Source: an uncultured Porphyromonadaceae bacterium (GTDB taxonomy: Bacteria > Bacteroidota > Bacteroidia > Bacteroidales > Muribaculaceae). From it: a stretch of 10,800 bases of DNA. A model generated the notes under the pieces. The model did not search any database, had not been told where the DNA came from, and saw only the letters and a program-made list of their open reading frames with translations. This document shows, piece by piece, positions 1-4,992 of this stretch. The stretch is from contig CAJJOX010000063.1 in NCBI GenBank assembly GCA_905193485.1, forward strand, positions 1 to 10,800, in the 5' to 3' direction. Positions within the stretch are counted from its first letter, which is position 1, and the number at the start of each line of letters is the position of its first letter. A program made the position numbers and the translations under genes.

Positions 1-767
1 CCCACGCCCTCAAGGCGCCGGGGCGGTCGGCTGTCGCGGCGGTGACGGCGGCGGAGAATCCATTCTTCGTCATAATAAGGCTGCTCAAGACGCTGTATGG
101 CTGCAATGTCGTTGTCGTTGAGCCGCAGGCTCGATCCGCATAGATAGCCGCGGGCATAGCTCTTGAAGCGTTCGATGCTGAGGGCAGGCAAGTGCTCGCT
201 GATCGTGGTGATGCGGCTACGCACCGATTCGACGCCTTTCGACCGTAGTTTCGATGCCGAAGGGGTTATGGCGGCGGCAATCCGGCGACGGTCGGTGTCG
301 AACAGCATGGTGCCGTGTACGATGCTGTAGCCCGGAATATTGTAGAATGCGTTGCCCGACACCTTGCGGTCGCCGATAAGTATGTCGTTGCGTGTCGATG
401 CCGAGGCATCGATGCCGAGCGACCGCAGCATATCGGCGATCATCGATGTGTAGCGGGTGAATGTGGCTGTGACGTCGGATGAACGTGTGATGTAGGAAAA
501 CATTATGTTTTCGGGATTGGCAAACACGCATCCTCCTCCACTTTTGCGGCGATAGAACTCGATGCCTTCCCGACGGCAATAACCGATATTCACTTCATGG
601 TCTATGATCTGGTTCCGGCCGAAAATCACCGTCGGCCGCACCTGCCACATGAAAAAGAGGTCATGACCGCCGATGCGCGGCGCTACGTCGCGTGCCGCAT
701 ATTCCTCCATGGCCAGATAGAATGGAAGACGGCGCATCTCTTTGTCGGGAAGCTCGAGATAGATCAT
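1..767 (-). CDS. lplA: Lipoate-protein ligase A, 3' end cut by window edge
   Basis: Attaches lipoate, through lipoyl-AMP, to the lipoyl domains of 2-oxoacid dehydrogenases and the glycine-cleavage H protein in the cytoplasm. The 255 visible residues start MIYLELPDKEMRRLPFYLAM and hold the family signature RRKSGGG (residues 73-79) followed by FANPENIMFSYI. The motif GDRKVSGNA places the expected catalytic lysine at K135, close to K133 of the E. coli enzyme. A further stretch with CGSSLRL and YYDEEWI belongs to the end of the catalytic domain. The reading frame is still open at base 1, so any C-terminal accessory domain lies outside. The ATG at 765-767 is chosen because the next residues align with the usual N-terminus, including FYLAMEEY. 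It lies only three bases from a very good promoter -7 box, so the mRNA may be leaderless. The small secreted-protein gene lies 60 bases upstream on the same strand. Confidence 0.93.
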   Translation of the reverse strand, partial: MIYLELPDKEMRRLPFYLAMEEYAARDVAPRIGGHDLFFMWQVRPTVIFGRNQIIDHEVNIGYCRREGIEFYRRKSGGGCVFANPENIMFSYITRSSDVTATFTRYTSMIADMLRSLGIDASASTRNDILIGDRKVSGNAFYNIPGYSIVHGTMLFDTDRRRIAAAITPSASKLRSKGVESVRSRITTISEHLPALSIERFKSYARGYLCGSSLRLNDNDIAAIQRLEQPYYDEEWILRRRHRRDSRPPRRLEGV

Positions 768-770
768 GCA

Positions 771-801
771 CAAATTTAAACATCCCCGCCGAAATTTCAA
801 A
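771..801 (-). promoter_or_regulatory. Bacteroidetes-type promoter for lplA
   Basis: On the minus strand, TTTG (plus 798-801), 19 bases, then TAAATTTG (plus 771-778) matches the Bacteroides -33/-7 consensus exactly. The predicted transcript start falls within a few bases of the lplA ATG at 767, leaving almost no 5' leader. Confidence 0.6.
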
Positions 802-809
802 ACATTTCA

Positions 810-824
810 CCGGTTTTGAACCGG
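810..824 (-). repeat. Small inverted repeat after the secreted-protein gene
   Basis: CCGGTT and AACCGG are separated by three bases, directly after the TGA stop of the preceding minus-strand gene and before the lplA promoter. There is no clean T-run, so it is at most a weak terminator, but its place between a stop codon and a new promoter fits that role. Confidence 0.35.
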
Positions 825-827
825 CAA

Positions 828-1325
828 TCAGGCTGATGCCGCCGTCAGAAGCGAGGCCGTGGAGCAGTCGAGCGACAGACGTGCGGCGGCGAGAAGGTCT
901 ACGGTGTCGGACGAGGCGGTGGCGAGTGCTGCGAAAGTCATGCCGTAGTTGCTGTCGTTCAGGATGATGAGCACTGTGAGCTTGTCGCTGTCTGATGTCG
1001 ATTCGGCAAAGATGAGCCCCGACGATCGCTTGTTTTCAATGATGCGCACGAGATGTTGCAGCGGTATGCGGGCAATAGCGGATTCCACTTCTTCCGGCAT
1101 CATCCCTGCGGCGGTAAACCACAGGCAGCGTCGCTGAGGAAACATGATGAAGGAAACATCGCGAAGCGCTATTCCACGGTTGCAGTCAATCACAAGGCGG
1201 TTGCGGCATTCGACTGACGACAGGCCGCTGCGTGCAATCTCGCTGAAAGCGTCGCGCAGACCCAGAGCCCGGGCGTGGACGCTCAGGCTGATAAAGAAAG
1301 CTACGGTGATTGCGTTTTGTTTCAT
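828..1325 (-). CDS. Small secreted protein of unknown function
   Basis: A 165-residue protein I do not recognise. It begins MKQNAITVAFFISLSVHARA, a type I signal peptide with a short basic start, a hydrophobic core and an A-R-A site, so cleavage after A20 is likely and the mature protein of about 145 residues would be periplasmic or secreted. The mature part has no transmembrane segment and no catalytic motif that I can name. It has two cysteines in the first half (in VECRN and IDCNRG) and alternating short hydrophobic strands such as LTVLIILNDS and GMTFAALATAS. The size and pattern recall small Bacteroidetes DUF proteins such as DUF4252, but I cannot confirm membership. The nearest promoter candidate is about 235 bases upstream, which would give a long structured leader. 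lplA follows 60 bases later with its own promoter. The signal peptide and strand agreement support a real gene over the overlapping plus-strand frames. Confidence 0.7.
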   Translation of the reverse strand: MKQNAITVAFFISLSVHARALGLRDAFSEIARSGLSSVECRNRLVIDCNRGIALRDVSFIMFPQRRCLWFTAAGMMPEEVESAIARIPLQHLVRIIENKRSSGLIFAESTSDSDKLTVLIILNDSNYGMTFAALATASSDTVDLLAAARLSLDCSTASLLTAASA

Positions 1326-1426
1326 ACCGGGGTCAGCGTGTTAAGTGAGTTTGTGTGTCTTTCGTCATTATAACGTTTGTCTGCCGCATGGTGTTCGCCA
1401 TTTAGGCCCGAATGAGGCATTCTCTT

Positions 1427-1474
1427 AAAGCAGGCTCGGAGCAGACTTCACAGTGAGCTCCGAGCCGATGCTTT
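1427..1474 (-). repeat. Long hairpin, 10-bp perfect core plus 6-bp outer stem
   Basis: GGCTCGGAGC (1433-1442) and GCTCCGAGCC (1457-1466) are perfect inverted copies around a 14-base loop. The flanking AAAGCA (1427-1432) and TGCTTT (1469-1474) extend the stem past a two-base bulge. Neither side is followed by a real T-run, so it may be a structured leader element or part of a small RNA, or a weak terminator. Confidence 0.6.
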
Positions 1475-1561
1475 CAAGAAATCATCTTGGCATTTTTTAT
1501 CCCTAATAGATTACGTTTTGGTGATTGCTTGATTTGCTATTCCGTAATTTTTTATCCGATG

Positions 1562-1569
1562 CAAAGTTA
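1562..1569 (-). promoter_or_regulatory. Candidate -7 box upstream of the structured leader
   Basis: TAACTTTG on the minus strand matches TAnnTTTG, followed by C as in many Bacteroides promoters. The -33 position about 20 bases upstream reads ATGG, a poor match to TTTG. Transcription from here would start near 1557 and read through the hairpin into the secreted-protein gene. Confidence 0.4.
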
Positions 1570-1648
1570 CGGCGGTTTATCTGCGCCCGCCATACCTAAA
1601 ATCGGGTATTTTGTCGTCCGTTGCCGTCGGAGTTATAGTCAAAATTGA

Positions 1649-2317
1649 TTATTCGGCTGCATTCTCGGCCATCACAAGCCGAAATTCGCGATTGATAAAG
1701 GCAAAGTCGATCACGCCAATGGCATAAAGACGAGTGATCGTATCTTCGGCCGTGCGGCGTGACACTCGAGCCTGCTGCATGAACGTCGTTATGTCGGCAC
1801 TGCCTTCGGCGCGTATCGATGACAGGAGCGTTTCCTCGTCATTGCCGAGCGACAGAGTGAGCGGAGCCGAGTCGGTCTGTCTACGCCATGATTTGATCAT
1901 CAGAGGTGTGGCAAGGATGTTTTCATCGGCCACGCGATAATAGGCTTTCCATCGTCCGTCGGTGTCGCATGCCATGACCGGACGCACTGCCGACGGCAGG
2001 ATCTCGGCGCGGATCACTATGGCGTTTTCGGTGGTGCGGTAGGCTTTGAATGTCAGCGGTTGCTCGGGACGGCAATAAAGCTGCGCCGCCTGTTCGATGA
2101 CGTAGATGTCTTCTTCGTTGCGCACACCGGCTATCGAACCGTTGTCTTTGACACCGATGAGCAAACAGCCGCCGCTCCGGTTGGCAAAAGCCGAAATGGA
2201 CCGTGCGATCTTGCGGGCGTCGGAGATGGCGAATTTGAAGTCCTGGCGCTCATGCTCGCCTTCCGCTATGGCTTGGGCAAGAAATCTGTTTCCTCGTATG
2301 GCTTTCAAATCCTTCAT
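1649..2317 (-). CDS. AlbA_2 (Schlafen-type) putative nucleic-acid-binding protein
   Basis: A 222-residue cytoplasmic protein with an N-terminal AlbA_2 domain (about residues 15-125). The visible signature is E23-x-x-D26-F-K28, then FANRSGG (44-50) and LIGVKDNG (53-60), the conserved core of the family annotated as divergent AAA-4 or AlbA_2 and related to Schlafen. The C-terminal part (about 155-215) looks like a winged helix: ADITTFMQQARVSRRTAEDT followed by ITRLYAIGVIDFAF. There is no signal peptide. Members are often called putative transcriptional regulators or RNA-binding proteins; no specific target can be read here. It lies 92 bases downstream of luxS on the same strand with no clear promoter of its own, so it may be the third gene of the mtnN-luxS operon. 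The gap contains a run of eight C on the coding strand. The start ATG at 2317 gives the natural family N-terminus. Confidence 0.85.
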   Translation of the reverse strand: MKDLKAIRGNRFLAQAIAEGEHERQDFKFAISDARKIARSISAFANRSGGCLLIGVKDNGSIAGVRNEEDIYVIEQAAQLYCRPEQPLTFKAYRTTENAIVIRAEILPSAVRPVMACDTDGRWKAYYRVADENILATPLMIKSWRRQTDSAPLTLSLGNDEETLLSSIRAEGSADITTFMQQARVSRRTAEDTITRLYAIGVIDFAFINREFRLVMAENAAE

Positions 2318-2382
2318 ATTGCTGGCGGTCGTGTTTTCCCCGGCTGTTTTTTAAGGGTAGGGAGAGAAGATGTGAACGGAAA

Positions 2383-2390
2383 GGGGGGGG
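2383..2390. repeat. G8 homopolymer between luxS and the AlbA_2 gene
   Basis: Eight consecutive G on the plus strand (C8 in the transcript), 20 bases after the luxS stop and 66 bases before the AlbA_2 start. It is not in either coding frame. Confidence 0.9.
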
Positions 2391-2409
2391 CAGCGGCGTG
2401 TGGCTTTTG

Positions 2410-2892
2410 TCAGTGGGGATAACTGAGATTGGCTTCGTCGGGGTGAAGGAGCACCTCGTCGAGAAAGCGTTGCGCCTCACGCCGCGCTTCCGGCAGATCC
2501 ATATAGGAGTAGTTGCCGCAGTCGCGTGGCGTCGCACCCGGCACATCACCTTCAAACGCGGCTATGAAGGCAAACGTTTCGCGCATCAACGGAAGGATGT
2601 CGCGAGGCGAAGCCTGACCGCTTATGATGAGATAGTTGCCTGTGCAGCATCCCATCGGTCCCCAATAGACAATGCGGTCGCGCCATTGCGGATGGTTGCG
2701 CAGAAAGGTGGCGGCAAGATGCTCGATCGTGTGAAGCACGGCGCCGGAGAGTGGCTTCTGTCGGTTTGGCTCGGTCATGCGGATGTCGAAGGTGGTGATG
2801 ATGTCACCCGACGGCGTTCGGTCGGTGCGTGAGATGTAGATGCCGCGTAAAAGCCGAAGATGATCAACGTTGAAGCTTGCGATCTTTTCCAT
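2410..2892 (-). CDS. luxS: S-ribosylhomocysteine lyase LuxS
   Basis: Cleaves S-ribosylhomocysteine to homocysteine and 4,5-dihydroxy-2,3-pentanedione, the precursor of autoinducer AI-2. It recycles the product of the nucleosidase encoded directly upstream. At 160 residues the length is normal for the family. The metal site is complete: H54-T-I-E57-H58 is the HxxEH motif and C125 in PRDCGNYSYMDL is the third ligand. The catalytic cysteine is C82 in GPMGCCTG. The N-terminal FNVDHLRL matches the conserved FxxDHxxL start. The gene begins 7 bases after the mtnN stop codon, which suggests one transcript and possible translational coupling. All active-site residues I can place are present, so it should be a working enzyme. 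Whether this strain uses AI-2 as a signal or only detoxifies SAH cannot be told from the gene. Confidence 0.97.
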   Translation of the reverse strand: MEKIASFNVDHLRLLRGIYISRTDRTPSGDIITTFDIRMTEPNRQKPLSGAVLHTIEHLAATFLRNHPQWRDRIVYWGPMGCCTGNYLIISGQASPRDILPLMRETFAFIAAFEGDVPGATPRDCGNYSYMDLPEARREAQRFLDEVLLHPDEANLSYPH

Positions 2893-2899
2893 TGTTGTT

Positions 2900-3586
2900 T
2901 CAGGCTGTGAGTTCGTGAATCACTTGCCGGAGCATGTCGAAAGTGTGGCGGGGCGCCTCTTCCCAGAAATTCTGATACTGTGCGATGTTGTCGTCGGCTC
3001 CGGGAGTGTCGGATATGACGCGCATGCATGCGAATGGCACTTCGCGCAGGTAGCACACCTGGGCTATGGCTGCCGATTCCATGTCGACGGCATCGACATC
3101 GGGATATAGCTTTCGGATATGGGCGATTACTTCAGGATCGCTGACGAAAACGTCGCCGGAGGCCACGAGTCCGTGTTTCACCGTGTCGCCTTCATGGAGG
3201 CATGGCAGCGAATTGACTGTTTCGTCGGTGTGGAAGAAGCGCGGGCAGCCGGCGGCTTCACCCCATTCTGTTTCCGGGCCGCACCACACGTCGTGATAGG
3301 CTATGCGTGTTCCTACGACGATATCGAGTATGCCCGCTCCGCCGCCTGTGCCGCCGGCGACTCCGGTGTTGATGACGAGATCCGGGGCAAATCGGTCGAT
3401 GAGTGTCATTGTGCCCATGGCTGCGTTGACTTTGCCTATGCCGCATTTCATGGCCACTATTGAGGCATGTCCGATCGTGCCGTTGTGAAATGTGAAACCG
3501 TTGACCGTGGTCCGGCTGGAGTTCTCGAGCAGATGCAGCATCAGGTCAAGCTCCTTGTCCATTGCCACTATGACGCCTATTTTCAT
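2900..3586 (-). CDS. mtnN: 5'-Methylthioadenosine/S-adenosylhomocysteine nucleosidase
   Basis: Hydrolyses methylthioadenosine and S-adenosylhomocysteine, releasing adenine and a thioribose or S-ribosylhomocysteine. The second product feeds LuxS, encoded 7 bases downstream. The protein has 228 residues, close to the E. coli Pfs length. It starts MKIGVIVAMDKEL, which places E12 where the E. coli catalytic-site glutamate lies. The phosphorylase fold signature NTGVAGG is at 73-79, the purine site motif SGDVFVSD at 143-150, VDMESAAIAQVC holds the ribose-binding glutamate E170, and VISDTPG holds the catalytic aspartate D193. There is no signal peptide. A matching Bacteroidetes promoter sits about 30 bases upstream of the start, so it is the first gene of the mtnN-luxS unit. 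Confidence 0.96.
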   Translation of the reverse strand: MKIGVIVAMDKELDLMLHLLENSSRTTVNGFTFHNGTIGHASIVAMKCGIGKVNAAMGTMTLIDRFAPDLVINTGVAGGTGGGAGILDIVVGTRIAYHDVWCGPETEWGEAAGCPRFFHTDETVNSLPCLHEGDTVKHGLVASGDVFVSDPEVIAHIRKLYPDVDAVDMESAAIAQVCYLREVPFACMRVISDTPGADDNIAQYQNFWEEAPRHTFDMLRQVIHELTA

Positions 3587-3611
3587 TATCGTTGAATGTT
3601 TGGTGATTTCT

Positions 3612-3643
3612 TCTGCAAAATTACCGAAATTGTCTTACATTTG
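3612..3643 (+). promoter_or_regulatory. Promoter for the secreted esterase
   Basis: TCTG (3612-3615, one mismatch to TTTG), 20 bases, then TACATTTG (3636-3643). The expected transcript start, about 3647-3650, lies at or past the ATG at 3646, which argues for the downstream start at 3670 or 3676. Confidence 0.55.
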
Positions 3644-3646
3644 CAA
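3616..3646 (-). promoter_or_regulatory. Promoter for mtnN-luxS
   Basis: On the minus strand TTG (plus 3644-3646), 20 bases, then TAATTTTG (plus 3616-3623) fits the Bacteroides -33/-7 pattern. The predicted start leaves a leader of about 25 bases before the mtnN ATG. The element overlaps the oppositely directed esterase promoter almost entirely. Confidence 0.55.
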
Positions 3647-3675
3647 TGAGTTCCGTTTACTTCAGATTGATGGAT

Positions 3676-4497
3676 ATGTGTAAAAGAAAATTTACTGTTG
3701 CGGCATGTTTTTTGTTGCTGTGGATCGCATGCACCGCGTTCACGGTGCGCACTGTGCCTACGGACAACCTTCCTTGCGAGGCAAAAGTGACGGTGGCGGT
3801 GCCCGTCGGTTATGATGATAATATTTCAAAGCGATATCCTGTGGTGTATCTGCTCAACGGTCATGGCGGCGATCACGCGACGTGGTCGAAGATAGCCGAT
3901 ATCGATTCACTGGCAACGGCCTATGGTGTCATTATCGTGTGCCCGGCCGGTTTGGACAGCTGGTACTGGGACTCGCCCGTCAAACCTGAACTGCGCATGG
4001 AGAGTTATATCACCGGCGATCTTGTTCCGTGGGTCGACAGTAATTATCGCACCCGACCATTGCCGGTGCAACGTGCCATCACAGGACTGAGCATGGGAGG
4101 ACACGGCGCTCTCTGGCTTGCCATCCGCCATCCCGAACTGTTTGGAAATGTCGGGTCGACAAGCGGCGGAGTCAATCTCATCCCTTGGCCTGAAGGCTGG
4201 AATCTTCCCGATGTGCTGGGCCCATACAGGCATAATGAAAAACGCTGGCGCGATCACACTGTGATGAGCCTTCTTGACAGCCCGTCGCTGCGCCGGCTTA
4301 ACATTATATTCGATTGCGGCACGGAGGATTTCTTCCTGAAAGTGAACAACCGACTGCATGAAGAACTCAAGGCGCGCGGCATCAGGCACGTATACCGCAC
4401 ATCGGCCGGAGCGCACAATAATTCCTACTGGCATCGCTCCATCATCCCGCACTTCGATTTCTTTGACGAAAACTTCAATTCGGCAGAAAGTCATTGA
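3676..4497 (+). CDS. Secreted esterase D/PF00756-type alpha/beta hydrolase
   Basis: A serine esterase of the family that includes S-formylglutathione hydrolase, mycolyltransferase antigen 85 and many Bacteroidetes polysaccharide or feruloyl esterases. From the chosen start it has 273 residues. MCKRKFTVAACFLLLWIACT is a compact signal peptide; the cysteine lacks a good lipobox, so a soluble periplasmic product is more likely than a lipoprotein. LLNGHGGDHATW forms the oxyanion region, GLSMGGHGA the nucleophile elbow with S139, DCGTEDFF supplies the likely acid D218, and GAHNNSYWHRSI supplies H247. The triad is therefore complete. In-frame ATGs exist at 3646 and 3670; 3646 lies upstream of the predicted transcript start and would add ten residues before the signal peptide, while 3670 is a fair alternative. 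No carbohydrate-binding domain or glycan-use cluster is visible, so the substrate is unknown. A weak hairpin follows the stop. Confidence 0.9.
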   Translation: MCKRKFTVAACFLLLWIACTAFTVRTVPTDNLPCEAKVTVAVPVGYDDNISKRYPVVYLLNGHGGDHATWSKIADIDSLATAYGVIIVCPAGLDSWYWDSPVKPELRMESYITGDLVPWVDSNYRTRPLPVQRAITGLSMGGHGALWLAIRHPELFGNVGSTSGGVNLIPWPEGWNLPDVLGPYRHNEKRWRDHTVMSLLDSPSLRRLNIIFDCGTEDFFLKVNNRLHEELKARGIRHVYRTSAGAHNNSYWHRSIIPHFDFFDENFNSAESH

Positions 4498-4515
4498 GAG
4501 TGATGTGCTTGGAAT

Positions 4516-4532
4516 AATCCACATTATGGATT
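4516..4532 (+). terminator. Weak hairpin after the esterase gene
   Basis: AATCCA, a five-base loop CATTA, then TGGATT, 19 bases after the esterase stop. The stem is only six pairs and no T-run follows, so terminator function is a guess from position. Confidence 0.25.
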
Positions 4533-4794
4533 GGGATAAATAGGGTCGCATTCAGTTCCGCGCCAGTCGTTGCAATATGCATATCAAAAGGCGTTTATAC
4601 ATGATTGTCTACGCATCGGTTAGCTCAAGGTAAAACACGCATGCTTTTACTTTGTGCTCATCCGAACGTGTGAATAGCTAGTTGAATCGGTTTAGTACCT
4701 GACGGTAAATAGACGGCAGACGGCATTCGCACGTGTATCTGTATCCGGAGTATAAAAATTCAACGACAGTGTTTGTTAACAAGATTTAACTGCT

Positions 4795-4802
4795 GGGGGG
4801 GG
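4795..4802. repeat. G8 homopolymer in the promoter of the CHAT gene
   Basis: Eight consecutive G, ending 18 bases before the TACTTTTG box. This is exactly where a -33 element would lie. Confidence 0.9.
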
Positions 4803-4820
4803 TAATTGTTATATTATATT

Positions 4821-4828
4821 TACTTTTG
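4821..4828 (+). promoter_or_regulatory. -7 box of the CHAT-PPC operon
   Basis: TACTTTTG matches TAnnTTTG. It is the only such box I find between the esterase and the CHAT start. The -33 position at the normal 20-base spacing is filled by the G8 tract rather than TTTG, so basal activity may be low or depend on tract length or an activator. Confidence 0.45.
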
Positions 4829-4992
4829 TAACATTAAGGAATTGGATTTTAACATATAGACAAAATCGGGTATAGATCTGTATAGCCATTAATCTTATAT
4901 TTTAAGATCTTTTACCCTTCTATAATGTCGATTTTAATAACGGTTCAATTCAAAAGTTAGATTCAAATAAGCGACCCACTTATTTTATTAGG

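Larger units (their letters stand above)
1326..1648. other. 323-base intergenic region with structured leader
   Basis: This gap lies between the stop of the AlbA_2 gene and the start of the small secreted protein gene, both on the minus strand. I see no plausible gene in it. It holds a promoter-like box near 1562-1569, a direct repeat of ATTTTTTATCC (1492-1502 and 1547-1557), a small inverted repeat ATTACG/CGTAAT (about 1510-1515 and 1543-1548) and a strong hairpin at 1427-1474. If the box is a promoter, most of the gap is the 5' leader of the secreted-protein gene or a separate small RNA. Confidence 0.6.
4498..4992. other. AT-rich 495-base spacer before the CHAT gene
   Basis: No plausible gene is seen on either strand. 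The left half has a short triple GACGG run near 4700 and a tRNA-like D-arm fragment that is not a tRNA. The right half has a G8 tract (4795-4802), a -7 box (4821-4828), two copies of AGATCT (4874-4879 and 4905-4910) and a small hairpin ATCTTA/TAAGAT (4892-4908). About 160 bases separate the predicted transcript start from the CHAT start codon, so this gene may have a long AT-rich leader. Confidence 0.6.

Noticed and set aside
2398..2832. Long open frame on the plus strand over luxS
   Set aside because: It is antisense to a gene with all LuxS active-site motifs and has no recognisable features; a GC-rich shadow frame.
3646..3675. Longer esterase start at the ATG of 3646
   Set aside because: It lies at or before the predicted transcript start and adds ten residues ahead of an otherwise normal signal peptide.
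3907..4551. Long open frame on the minus strand over the esterase
   Set aside because: It overlaps an esterase with a complete triad and shows no domain, signal peptide or promoter of its own.
4618..4640. tRNA-like D-arm fragment (TTAGCTCAAGG) in the spacer before the CHAT gene
   Set aside because: No matching acceptor stem, anticodon arm or T-arm (GGTTCGAAT-like) is found at the right distance on this strand.
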